From Pseudomonadota bacterium (GTDB lineage: Bacteria > Pseudomonadota > Alphaproteobacteria > Acetobacterales > Acetobacteraceae), in contig JAJZFA010000014.1 in NCBI GenBank assembly GCA_021805565.1, positions 1-39,219 of the forward strand: DNA of 39,219 nucleotides, in the 5' to 3' direction. Below, in pieces: positions 1 through 7,619 of this stretch. The notes beneath the pieces are model-generated. The model did no database searches. It saw nothing but the letters and a program-made list of their open reading frames with translations, and was not told the DNA's origin. Both the position numbers and the translations under genes were made by a program. Each line of letters begins with the position of its first letter. Position 1 is the first letter of the stretch.

Positions 1-76
1 GGTCCATGAATTACTGCCGTGGAACCTCGCCCAGGTCCGGGAAAGGCTGGATCAGCGGGATGCTGCCTGACAGGGA

Positions 77-1690
77 TTATAGCCCCGCCTGGACCTGCTT
101 CCAGGCGGGGCTGACCGGACGGTTACGGATGACCGGCCTGTACAGCCAGATCAACGTTCGGTTGATTGGGTTTTTCGCCTCGGGAACGATCCGCCCGCGC
201 ACGAAGAACAGCATCAGCACCGGCACCAGCGTCACCGACAGGATGGCGCCCCCGGCCATGGCGAAGGTCTTGGTGTACGCCAGCGGTTTGAACAACCGGC
301 CCTCTTGATCCTCCAGCGCGAACACCGGCAGGAACGCGGCGACAATCACCAGCAGGCTGAAAAACAGCGACGAACCGACTTCCTTCGCCGCCGCGATCAG
401 CGCGGGACCGCGCGGTTGTCCGGGTGCCAGTCGCTCGACATGTTTATGGGCGTTCTCGATCATCACGATCGCCGCATCGACCATCGCACCCAGGGCGATG
501 GCGATGCCGCCCAAACTCATGATGTTGGACCCGATCCCCAGCGCGTGCATGCCGCTGAAGGCGATCAGTATGCCGATGGGCAGAGTCAGGATCGCGACCA
601 GGGCACTGCGGACATGCAGCAGAAAGACGATGCAGACCGCCGCCACGATCAGGCTTTCCTCGCCCAGCGTGTGCTTCAGCGTGTTGATGGCCCCGTCGAT
701 CAACCGGGACCGGTCATAGACCGGCTCGACCGACACGCCGTCCGGCAAACCGGGTTTCAGTTCCGCCAGCTTGGCCTTGACGTTATCGATCGTCGTCAGC
801 GCGTCCGCGCCGTCGCGTTTCAACACGATGCCGCCAACCACCTCGCCGGTGCCGTTCAGTTCGGCGATGCCGCGCCGCTCATCCGGCCCGAGTTCGATCC
901 GAGCCACATCCTTCAGTAAGACGGGGGTGCCGGACCCATCCGGATCGGCCTTCAGCACGACGTCGCCCAGGTCTTGCGTGTCGCGCAGGTAGCCCCGGCC
1001 GCGGATCATATACTCGGTTTCGCTCATCTCGATGGTCCGGCCGCCGACATCGCGGTTGCTGGCTCGTATTGCGTCCGACACGCGATCCAGCGGGATGCCG
1101 AAGGCCTGGAGTTTCCGCGGATCGACGACGACCTGGTATTGTTTCTCGAAGCCGCCGACGCTGGCGACCTCCGACACGCCTTTCGCCGTCACCAGATCGT
1201 AGCGGATAATCCAGTCTTGGATGCTCCGCAGTTCCGCCAGCGTGCGTTGCGCGCCCAGCACGACGTATTCATAGACCCAGCCGACCCCGCTGGCGTCCGG
1301 CCCCAGTGCGGGCGTTACCCCGGCCGGCAGGCGTTTGGCGGCGAAATTCAGGTATTCCAGCACCCGCGATCGCGCCCAGTACAGGTCGGTGCCGTCCTCG
1401 AACACCACATAAACGAAGGACAGCCCGAAATCGGAGAATCCGCGCACGACCTTGGCGTGCGGAACCGCGAGCAGGGCGGTGGTCAGCGGGTAAGTGACCT
1501 GATCCTCGACCACCTGCGGCGCCTGGCCGGGGTATTCGGTATAGACGATAACCTGCGTGTCCGACAGGTCCGGCAGCGCGTCCAGCGGCGTGTTGACAAC
1601 CGACCAGACCCCGATACCGACCACAAGCAATGTCGCCAGCAGCACCAGCATCGTGTTGCGGGCGCACAGGTCGATCAGGCGGCCGATCAT
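77..1690 (-). pseudogene. cusA: CusA/CzcA-type heavy-metal RND efflux pump, C-terminal half missing
   Basis: Inner-membrane proton/metal antiporter subunit of a tripartite Cus-type efflux complex. The 537 residues match the N-terminal half of the family: a first membrane segment (about residues 13-33), the PN1/PN2 porter region with the typical ALPDLSD and YPGQAP motifs, and the TM2-TM6 block including the charged TM4 stretch GAMVDAAIVMIEN. Full-length members are about 1,040 residues. Here the family match ends at WLYRPVIR, just after the first transmembrane half; ten or so unrelated codons follow, encoded by a perfect hairpin (81-112), then a stop at 77-79. The second porter half and TM7-TM12 are absent, so transport is unlikely unless the other half is supplied from elsewhere. 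The start overlaps the cusB stop by four bases. Substrate (Cu/Ag versus Zn/Co/Cd) is inferred from the neighbours. Confidence 0.85.
81..112. terminator. Perfect 12-bp-stem hairpin at the broken end of cusA
   Basis: AGCCCCGCCTGG (81-92) and CCAGGCGGGGCT (101-112) are exact reverse complements around an 8-nt loop. For leftward transcription the stem is followed by ATAAT rather than a run of T, so it is a strong but non-canonical terminator candidate. It lies inside the last codons of the truncated cusA frame, where homology to CusA ceases. It could equally be the edge of an inserted or deleted segment. Confidence 0.5.
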
Positions 1691-3036
1691 GGACCCGCTC
1701 CCTGGCCCGCCGGTGTGCCCTTATCGCCATCCGCGAAGCCTTGCAGGGCGGCGCGCAGATTGCTTTCCGCGTCGATCAGGAAGTTGGCGCCGACCACGAC
1801 GCGATCGTCCGGCTTCAGTCCGTCCAGCACCTGAACCCATTCGTCGCCGCGCAGTCCCAGCGTGACGCGATGCGGCTCGAACCGGCCTTCGCCGCGGGCG
1901 ACCAGCACCACTTGCCGCGTGCCGGTGTCGAGCACCGCCGAACTGGGCACCGACAGCACCGGCCGGCTTTCCGCCGCCGGATCGATCCGTACGTTGGCAA
2001 ACATCCCCGCGCGCAGTTCGCCGCCGGCGTTGGGAACCACGATCCGCACCCGCGCGGTCCGGGTTTCCGCGTTCATCGACGGATAGATCAAATCGACCCG
2101 TCCATCGAACGTCCGCCCGGGGAACGCCACAAAGGTCGCGACGGTGCGGTTTCCCGGTGCGACCGCGCCCAGATCCTGTTCCTGCACCTGCGCGATCAGC
2201 CACAGTTCCGACAGATCGGCGGTCTTATAAAGCGGTTGACCCGCATCGACCCGCATACCGTCCTGAACCGGTTTGTCGATCACCACGCCATCGGCGGACG
2301 CCATCACGGGGATGTGCCGCGACGCATGGCCGGTACGGCGCAACCGGTCGATCTCATCGTCCGGAATATCCAGTGCCCGCAACCGCTGGACGGCCGCCGA
2401 GGCGATCGCCCCGCCCATGCGGGCGGCGATCAGATATTCGTCTTCCGACGCGACAAGATCGGGCGAGTAAATCTCGGCCAGCACCTGACCGCGCCGCACC
2501 TTGTCGCCGGCCGCCGCCACCACAAGCCGGTCGATCCAGCCGGGAACCTTCGTCGTCACCGTGGCGAGGCGGCGCTCGTCGAACTGAAGGATGCCGGTTG
2601 CCACGATGGCGCGACCGGCGGGCTGTCGCATTTCCACGGCCTCGGTTCGCACGCCCAGGGTTTGCAGGCGGCCGGGACTGATCCTGACGGTGCCGGCCGG
2701 ATCGCCCTGCCCAGCGTCGTCGGCGTACACCGGGATATAGTCCATGCCCATCGAATCCTTCTTCGGTTTGGGCGAAGTGTCCGGTAAACCCATGGGATTG
2801 CGGTAATACAGGATGCGGTGAGCGGCTGCCGGCGAGGCCGGGGCCGGCGCGACGGCGGCGGGCGTATCGGCGAAGACCGGTTTGTACTCGCGGCCATCCT
2901 TCGTCTTTGCCGGTTCGGCCGCGTAAAATGGTTCGCCATCCGGATTCTGGTAATACAGCGGGGCCGGGCCGGCCGCCCGAGCCGTACCGGCGGCGGCAAT
3001 CGCTGCCACGCAGGCCAGAAACAGGGACCGCGTCAC
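1687..3036 (-). CDS. cusB: CusB-type periplasmic adaptor (membrane fusion protein)
   Basis: Periplasmic adaptor that links the RND pump to the outer-membrane channel and binds metal. I choose the GTG at 3036, because it overlaps the upstream stop as GTGA and gives a clean signal peptide (VTRSLFLACVAAIAAAGTARA); an ATG 36 bases further upstream would add a charged, non-signal-like tail. The 449-residue product has two heavy-metal-binding repeats near its start: a degenerate one (about residues 27-57, LYYQNPDGEPF) and a canonical one (about 75-105, YYRNPMG then KKDSMGMDYIPVY). The HlyD-like barrel-sandwich hybrid and beta-barrel follow (GWIDRLVVAAAGDKVRRGQVL; YPSMNAETRTARVRI). It overlaps cusA by four bases. 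Confidence 0.9.
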   Translation of the reverse strand: MTRSLFLACVAAIAAAGTARAAGPAPLYYQNPDGEPFYAAEPAKTKDGREYKPVFADTPAAVAPAPASPAAAHRILYYRNPMGLPDTSPKPKKDSMGMDYIPVYADDAGQGDPAGTVRISPGRLQTLGVRTEAVEMRQPAGRAIVATGILQFDERRLATVTTKVPGWIDRLVVAAAGDKVRRGQVLAEIYSPDLVASEDEYLIAARMGGAIASAAVQRLRALDIPDDEIDRLRRTGHASRHIPVMASADGVVIDKPVQDGMRVDAGQPLYKTADLSELWLIAQVQEQDLGAVAPGNRTVATFVAFPGRTFDGRVDLIYPSMNAETRTARVRIVVPNAGGELRAGMFANVRIDPAAESRPVLSVPSSAVLDTGTRQVVLVARGEGRFEPHRVTLGLRGDEWVQVLDGLKPDDRVVVGANFLIDAESNLRAALQGFADGDKGTPAGQGAGP

Positions 3037-4340
3037 AGGGGACCGCCGATCAGGCGTTCGATTCCGGCGCATTCGACCTGTTCGTCCATCTGTGCCTGAA
3101 GCAGGCGAAGGTCGATGTCGTGAAGCTGGTGTTCGACCGCGATCGCCGCGCCGAGGTCGGTTTTGCCCTGGCTATAACTCGCCAGAACCGCGTCGAACGC
3201 GGCCCGCGCCTGCGGCATGGCCTCGCGCCGCAGCAGCGCCTCGGTGGTCCGGGCCGCACGCAGCCTCGCGACGGCCTCGCCCAGCGCGCCTTCGATTTCG
3301 CGGGTCGCGGCTTCGTATTTTTGCTGTGCCGCCCCAAGCTGCGCGGCGGCTTCCCGCTGGCCGGACGCTTCGCGGCCCCAGGGCACCGGTATGTTAAACC
3401 CGACCGACGCGGCGAAACCGGCCGGCTGGTTGTTGGTCTGGATCAGCGGGCCGGCCCCCAGCGTCACATCCGGATACCATGCTTTGCCCGCCAGGCGATC
3501 CCGCGCTCGGGCCGCCGCGACCGCGGCGTCGCTGGCGCGCAAGGTGGGGTTTGCCGAACGGGCGCGACCGGACAGCGCCGCGATGGGCGGTTCGGTGGGC
3601 GGTATCGGACGAAGCCGTTCCGGTTCGGCCAGCCTGGCATCGCCGGGCCGGCCGATCAGCGCGTTCAGCCGAGCAACGGCGGCGGCTTTCTCGCCCTGTA
3701 GCCGAACGGCCTCGGTTTTCGCGTTGGTTTCCTCGCCCATGGCGGCGATGACAGAGGTCTGGTCGCCGCTGTTCTGGCCATAGCGCGCCGCCGCCGCCGA
3801 ACGCATCCGTTGTGCCAACTGGGCGATCTCGCGATTCACCGCGATGTCCCGGCTGGCCAGATAGTATTGCGCGTAGGCGACTTTGATCTTCTCATCCAGC
3901 GCGTCGCGGGCCGCGCGTTCCTGCCCGCGCGCCGCATCGACATCGGCCAGTGCCGCCTGTCGGCGCAGATCGCGCTTGCCCCAGAGCGGGAACGCCTGGG
4001 AGACCATGACGGCGTGCCCGCTGAAAACGCCCGGATCGCGGTAATATTCATAGTTGTCGGCGATGGTCGGGTCGTCCAGCCTGCCCGCCCCGTCGGCCTT
4101 GGCGGACGCGGCGGCGGTGTCGAGCGACGCCGCTCGCAGGGCCGGACTCAGCCGCTGCCCCGCCTCAAGCAGGCCTTCGACGGTCGCGCCCAGCGGATTG
4201 GCGCCCAGGGAGTCGGTGGCGGGTTGGGCGCGTGCCGGCCAGTACGCGAACGGGCCTGCCGCCAGCGCCATGCCGGCGGCGAACCGCAGTCCCGCCGCCA
4301 GCGCTATGCTGGCGGCGGGCCGTATTCCCTGGGCGCGCAT
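3033..4340 (-). CDS. TolC/CusC-type outer-membrane efflux protein
   Basis: Outer-membrane channel component of the metal efflux complex (OEP family). The ATG at 4340 lies one base beyond the stop of the upstream FixH-like gene and gives a signal peptide ending around ARAQPA; longer readings begin inside that gene and look non-coding. The 435-residue protein shows the family's two long coiled-coil halves, rich in Ala, Arg and Gln (for example AALADVDAARGQERAARDALDEK and the matching C-terminal REIEGALGEAVARLRAARTTEALL), and the mid-protein PFGR-like strand NIPVPWGREASG. No lipobox cysteine is visible, unlike E. coli CusC. Its stop overlaps the cusB GTG start. Confidence 0.85.
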   Translation of the reverse strand: MRAQGIRPAASIALAAGLRFAAGMALAAGPFAYWPARAQPATDSLGANPLGATVEGLLEAGQRLSPALRAASLDTAAASAKADGAGRLDDPTIADNYEYYRDPGVFSGHAVMVSQAFPLWGKRDLRRQAALADVDAARGQERAARDALDEKIKVAYAQYYLASRDIAVNREIAQLAQRMRSAAAARYGQNSGDQTSVIAAMGEETNAKTEAVRLQGEKAAAVARLNALIGRPGDARLAEPERLRPIPPTEPPIAALSGRARSANPTLRASDAAVAAARARDRLAGKAWYPDVTLGAGPLIQTNNQPAGFAASVGFNIPVPWGREASGQREAAAQLGAAQQKYEAATREIEGALGEAVARLRAARTTEALLRREAMPQARAAFDAVLASYSQGKTDLGAAIAVEHQLHDIDLRLLQAQMDEQVECAGIERLIGGPL

Positions 4341-4341
4341 A

Positions 4342-4740
4342 TCACTTCGCCAGTTCGGCGTTAACGGTGCCGCGTACGGTGTCCGCCTCGCCCTGCACCT
4401 TGGCCGCCAGATGCAGCGCCCAGGTGCCGGCCATGCCCGGATCGACCGCGAAACTGTAAATGCCATCTTTCGGCGGCAGCGGTTTCACCGCGGCCGGCAT
4501 GGTGGGCATGCCGGACGGTCCCATGTCGGCGGAACTCTCGAAAATCACCGCGCCGGTCACCGGCTTGCCGTCCGCGACATGAACCAGACGAACCTGGATC
4601 GTGTCGGTCTGTCCGGACAGGCTGGGTTTTCCGGCCAGTTCGAACCGGTAGTCGGCGGCGGCGGCAAAAGCGGGAGCGGTTGCGGACACAAGGCCGCAGG
4701 CGAGCGCAACGGTGTGCGCAATCGAACGATAACGGAGCAT
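4342..4740 (-). CDS. FixH/YtkA-like secreted protein of the metal efflux operon
   Basis: A 132-residue exported protein. The ATG at 4740 is preceded by a GAAGGG ribosome-binding site and starts a signal peptide (MLRYRSIAHTVALACG...AFAAA). The mature part is a small beta-sandwich of the FixH/YtkA type (YRFELAGKP, then IQVRLVHVADGKPVTGAVI and GIYSFAVDPGMAGTWALHL). Such proteins are common beside copper-handling genes. It has Met residues (ADMGPSGMPTMPAAV) but no His or Cys cluster. Position one base ahead of the TolC-like gene indicates co-transcription. A role in periplasmic metal handling is inferred from context only. Confidence 0.75.
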   Translation of the reverse strand: MLRYRSIAHTVALACGLVSATAPAFAAAADYRFELAGKPSLSGQTDTIQVRLVHVADGKPVTGAVIFESSADMGPSGMPTMPAAVKPLPPKDGIYSFAVDPGMAGTWALHLAAKVQGEADTVRGTVNAELAK

Positions 4741-4837
4741 TTGGAAACCCTTCGCGAACCGCCGGCGGCACACCGTCCGGCGGATGGAAACAGCGGATTG
4801 AATCAATCGGGCGCACGCCGGGCGTGCGGGGATTTAC

Positions 4838-5188
4838 TCAGGCTGTTCGGGGCGGCAGGGGTTCGGGTTCGCGCACAAGGCTGGCCAGCTTGGGCAAGGC
4901 CGTCCAATAGGCGACGGAACGATAGCGGTTGTGGCCGCTATCGGCCAAGAGCGGCGCGGGCAGGGCCGGCGACGTGGCACAGCCCATATGCCGGAGACAA
5001 TCCGGTGTCATTGCCTTGCAAGGTATGGGCGAATGAGCGCCGCCCGAGGGTGCTGCCATGGCCGTCATGCCGCACGGCATATCCGCCGCCATGCCATAAG
5101 ACATAGCCGGCACCGATTGAGCCATCGTTCCGCCCAACAGGGCGAATACGGCGATGAAGGTTAAAACCCGGCGAAGGACCGCTTTCAT
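4838..5188 (-). CDS. Small secreted Cys/Met/His-rich protein, first gene of the efflux operon
   Basis: A 116-residue protein with an N-terminal signal or anchor segment (VLRRVLTFIAVFALLGGTMAQS). The next 60 residues are loaded with soft-metal ligands: many Met, four Cys (in PCGM, PCKA, DCLR, GCAT) and His. The C-terminal part is Pro-rich and unremarkable. I do not recognise a named family. Composition and its place as first gene of the cus-like operon (97 bases before the FixH-like gene) suggest a periplasmic Cu(I)/Ag(I)-binding protein or metal chaperone. That function is inference; coding status is well supported by the signal peptide and operon order. Confidence 0.65.
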   Translation of the reverse strand: MKAVLRRVLTFIAVFALLGGTMAQSVPAMSYGMAADMPCGMTAMAAPSGGAHSPIPCKAMTPDCLRHMGCATSPALPAPLLADSGHNRYRSVAYWTALPKLASLVREPEPLPPRTA

Positions 5189-5197
5189 GACGTCGTC

Positions 5198-5226
5198 AGA
5201 TTAGCATGCACCATGGAACCCGGCAA
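5198..5226 (-). promoter_or_regulatory. Possible promoter of the metal efflux operon
   Basis: Reading leftward, TTGCCG (5226-5221) and TAATCT (5203-5198) are separated by 17 bases. The predicted transcript start would fall only a few bases before the ATG at 5188, so the first mRNA would be nearly leaderless. The -35 element lies inside the left 17-bp direct repeat of the neighbouring island, so the insertion may have altered this promoter. No CueR or CopY operator was recognised. Confidence 0.3.
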
Positions 5227-5234
5227 CGCTCAAG
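5218..5234 (+). repeat. Left 17-bp direct repeat of the island
   Basis: ACCCGGCAACGCTCAAG. It matches 7581-7597 (ACCCGGCAACCCTCAAG) at 16 of 17 positions. Its last base is the first base of the left inverted repeat. Confidence 0.6.
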
Positions 5235-5248
5235 GGTAGTAGGTCAGT
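5234..5248 (+). repeat. Left inverted repeat of the island
   Basis: GGGTAGTAGGTCAGT. It matches the reverse complement of 7570-7584 (GGGTAGAGGGTCAGT) at 13 of 15 positions, with weaker similarity continuing about nine bases inward. This arrangement resembles the terminal inverted repeats of an insertion sequence. Confidence 0.55.
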
Positions 5249-5285
5249 ATCAAATTAAATACCACGGGTGATATGACCAAAATGC

Positions 5286-6317
5286 TTATAGCCCCGATTC
5301 ATCGGCCGAACGGTCTGTCTCGCTCCGCGCCACCGGCAAACCGGCTGCAATACCGACCATCGCCAGAACCCGCGCTTTGAAGTCCTCGTAATCGTGCCCG
5401 GCGCCAGCAACGAGATCTGAAACACGGTAAAATCTGTTAGTGCTAGGCGATTCTCGCCGCGCCATAACCGGGTCGAAGTTGTCCACGTTGACGACGGTCC
5501 AGCACTCAACGAAACCGGCGCCCCTTGCCTTCTGGTGGCTCTTTTCCGCCTCCCCGATGCGGTTGTGGATATTCGAGAAGTCCGATCCCGCCTTGACCTC
5601 GATCGCGACGCGTTGGGTGAACTGTCCAGACCCCAGTTCCTCGCGAACGACGATATCGGGATCGGACGCAAATTCGATCAGAACGGTGCGGCCCGCGGCA
5701 TTCCTGACCTCAATTCTCGTTTCCTTCTGCGTGACGATTGCCGTGCGCACAATCTCCTGGATCGCGTTGAAGACGACGCGAATTCCAGCAGTGCCTTTTC
5801 TGACGTTCGCCCCTCCCCGCAACTGCGGCCCGAGCGTCAAAAGGGTAAGGTCGTCAAGCAGGGCCGTGCTGAGCCGTGTCGCGCCTACTCCGGCAAGGAG
5901 CAGCGCGCCGGCACCGCATAGTGCCTGACATAGCGCGGGGATGAGTGGCGTAAGGCCGTGTAGCGCGCCTCGTTCTTCCATGCTCCGGAAACGGCCAAGG
6001 CCGCTCGGGGCCGTATAGAACTCCTTCTGGCTATAGCCGTACAGCAGGCGGTAATAAGCGAGAAGACGCGGATTGGCCGTAAGAACCGTGGGCACGGGAA
6101 ACATCATTTCGCCACGGAGACCGTGCCCGGCCAACGCAGCGAGGCTGTGAGGCGGCACATACGATGCCAATTCGCGGTCGATATTGGGCACGCTGAGAGA
6201 GCGCACGGTTTCAGTCAGGGCACCCTGAAGATACAGCGCGCGAATCTCGGCAAGAGCGGCGGTGAACTCAATCTGAAGCTGCGGGGCTGGCACAGCAATA
6301 GGAGTTCCCGCGCTCAT
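5286..6317 (-). CDS. Type II restriction endonuclease, XcyI-like
   Basis: Cuts DNA lacking the cognate methylation. The 343-residue protein resembles the XcyI family (XcyI itself cuts CCCGGG), with family-like stretches LLYGYSQKEFYT and GLGRFRSMEERG (about residues 91-117) and TLGPQLRGGANVRKG (161-175). A PD-(D/E)XK nuclease core is visible: D221 in SDPDIVV, then E240-V-K242 in AIEVKAGSD, followed by HNRIGEAEKSHQ. The start overlaps the methyltransferase stop by four bases, so both are made from one leftward mRNA with the methyltransferase first, the usual safe order. Family assignment comes from memory of motifs; the recognition sequence CCCGGG is a guess by homology. Confidence 0.78.
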   Translation of the reverse strand: MSAGTPIAVPAPQLQIEFTAALAEIRALYLQGALTETVRSLSVPNIDRELASYVPPHSLAALAGHGLRGEMMFPVPTVLTANPRLLAYYRLLYGYSQKEFYTAPSGLGRFRSMEERGALHGLTPLIPALCQALCGAGALLLAGVGATRLSTALLDDLTLLTLGPQLRGGANVRKGTAGIRVVFNAIQEIVRTAIVTQKETRIEVRNAAGRTVLIEFASDPDIVVREELGSGQFTQRVAIEVKAGSDFSNIHNRIGEAEKSHQKARGAGFVECWTVVNVDNFDPVMARRESPSTNRFYRVSDLVAGAGHDYEDFKARVLAMVGIAAGLPVARSETDRSADESGL

Positions 6318-7051
6318 TCGCAGCGGTCCGATTTACGAAAGACGATCCAGTAACAATGCTGCCGCCGGCTATGGTGTGCTACCTTCCACTTGGGATCGAT
6401 GATCGGTCCCTTTCGAATCTTGATTATGCAATCGCATGCAGTGAAGCCAAAAGTGCGCGCGGCAACAATCAGTTCAACATGTGCCCATTGGTAGCGATGG
6501 TTATGAACGTAATCGGCAATCTTACAGAGAAGAATGCCTTCCTTTTCCAGAACGCGCGATGCCTCCAGCAAGAAGGCGGGATAGGTGTGGGCGAAGCTGT
6601 AACCGTTCTCCTTGGCGGAACGCGCGCCAAGGCCGAAGCGTGCATTAAAGTCTTTCGACTTGTCGCGGCCTTGATTGGGGATGTGGGGCGGATCGTACAC
6701 CACCACGTCGAAGGTGCCGTCACGAAACGGCATAGCAGAATTGTCCGCGCATACAGTCGGACGGTGGCGCGGGTCGATATCCAACCCAATTACCGGGCGT
6801 TGGCTGCCGCGCCAAAACCGGCCGCCGTTAACCGTCGCATCCAAGATCAGGCGAGGCTCGGACCGGGGATAAAAGGACAGCATGAGATCAATCAGTTCGG
6901 CGTCGTCCTCGCCAAACCAAATTGAGTCGAGCGGCTGGTACGTGTTGACGGCCGACGCGGTGGTGGACGCCTTTTGACGACGATGGCGCCGTGAGGATGT
7001 CTCGCCCGGCCACGCCGCCCTCGTCTGTATCCCAGTGTGCGAATCGCTCAT
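6314..7051 (-). CDS. DNA methyltransferase of the type II R-M system
   Basis: Modifies an amino group in the recognition site to protect host DNA. The 245-residue protein has a Rossmann-type SAM-binding motif I (ILDATVNGGRFW, about residues 69-80), an acidic loop (GLDIDP) and a catalytic (D/S)PP(Y/H) motif as D120-P-P-H123, typical of N4-cytosine or N6-adenine methylases. Motif I precedes motif IV. No separate target-recognition domain is obvious in so short a protein. The ATG at 7051 overlaps the stop of an IS1-type transposase remnant, so this gene now lies directly behind broken mobile DNA and may be transcribed through it. m4C versus m6A cannot be decided from sequence alone. Confidence 0.8.
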   Translation of the reverse strand: MSDSHTGIQTRAAWPGETSSRRHRRQKASTTASAVNTYQPLDSIWFGEDDAELIDLMLSFYPRSEPRLILDATVNGGRFWRGSQRPVIGLDIDPRHRPTVCADNSAMPFRDGTFDVVVYDPPHIPNQGRDKSKDFNARFGLGARSAKENGYSFAHTYPAFLLEASRVLEKEGILLCKIADYVHNHRYQWAHVELIVAARTFGFTACDCIIKIRKGPIIDPKWKVAHHSRRQHCYWIVFRKSDRCE

Positions 7052-7401
7052 TGCGGGAATGTTCTCCGTATTGGCTCGTCAGTTCGAGAGTCGGCTTGCG
7101 TCCCCTCCCAGTCCTCCATTACCTTCACTATGTCCGCAAGTTCCCATGGTTTTGCAGTCACGCCAGCGGCCATAGCCGGGCTGCGCCGCGGTGTCTGGCG
7201 CATGCGGACGAAATTGTAGTGCATCATGTGGATGGCGACCGAATGAGCATGATTCTCGGCCTTCTTTGAGAATGCGTTCGTTAACCGCGTGAAGCGGCGA
7301 TTACCCATCCGCGTCGTGAGATTGGCCCGTTCAACGGAGGACGTGCCGATGTGCTTCGAATCGGGGCTGCCTTCGACAGCTTCCTTCTTTGCACCCATGC
7401 A
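7048..7401 (-). pseudogene. IS1-type transposase, C-terminal remnant
   Basis: About 118 codons match the C-terminus of the IS1-family-like transposases common in proteobacteria: GAKKEAVEGSPDSKH, SSVERANLTTRMGNRRFTRLTN, FSKKAENHAHSVAIHMMHYNFVR and PAMAAGVT. The catalytic N-terminal two thirds, including the first two DDE acidic residues, are absent, so the fragment is inactive. Upstream, similarity stops near 7402 and a different gene fragment begins in another frame. It ends exactly at the start of the methyltransferase gene. Confidence 0.75.
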
Positions 7402-7498
7402 CGGCGACGCCATCCGGAACCTGTCCGGTCATAATGTCCACCATGAGCTTGCCAAGCTGGGCTGGATCGCGCGGGCGGGGGGTGCGTTTGATTGCCAT
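7402..7498 (-). pseudogene. 5' fragment of a small basic 'RDPAQLGKL' protein gene
   Basis: From an ATG at 7498 the frame reads MAIKRTPRPRDPAQLGKL then MVDIMTGQVPDG, the familiar beginning of a small conserved proteobacterial protein whose normal C-terminus is Gly/Lys/Ala-rich (GGKARA-type). Here it runs after about 30 codons into the transposase remnant in a different frame and stops. This is a junction of two unrelated gene pieces, most simply explained by a deletion or insertion inside the island. Confidence 0.5.
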
Positions 7499-7569
7499 GC
7501 TCATAATATGGCACGCCGCATGTTCGGATCAAAGCTGGATGACTAAGAAAATATTCTACGCAAATTCAA

Positions 7570-7584
7570 ACTGACCCTCTACCC
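7570..7584 (-). repeat. Right inverted repeat of the island
   Basis: ACTGACCCTCTACCC on the plus strand; partner of 5234-5248 with 13 of 15 positions matching in inverted orientation. Confidence 0.55.
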
Positions 7585-7597
7585 GGCAACCCTCAAG
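7581..7597 (+). repeat. Right 17-bp direct repeat of the island
   Basis: ACCCGGCAACCCTCAAG, 16 of 17 identical to 5218-5234. It lies about 22 bases beyond the metH stop, just past a small GCCGGC...GCCGGC hairpin (7599-7618) that may be the metH transcript end. Confidence 0.6.
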
Positions 7598-7619
7598 TGC
7601 CGGCCACAAACCGCCGGCC

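Larger units (their letters stand above)
5218..7597. mobile_element. Restriction-modification island bounded by direct and inverted repeats
   Basis: This block separates the efflux operon from metH and holds a DNA methyltransferase, a restriction endonuclease, a transposase remnant and a fragment of another small gene. A 17-bp direct repeat with one mismatch brackets it (5218-5234 and 7581-7597). Just inside are 15-bp inverted repeats (5234-5248 and 7570-7584, 13 of 15 matching). Base composition is visibly less GC-rich than both flanks. No complete transposase or integrase remains, so it looks like a non-autonomous or decayed element. Boundaries are read directly; the mechanism of insertion is inference. 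Confidence 0.55.

Noticed and set aside
7599-7618. Rho-independent terminator after metH
   Set aside because: A GCCGGC/GCCGGC hairpin is present, but the arms are a self-complementary hexamer common in GC-rich DNA and no T run follows, so I only mention it.
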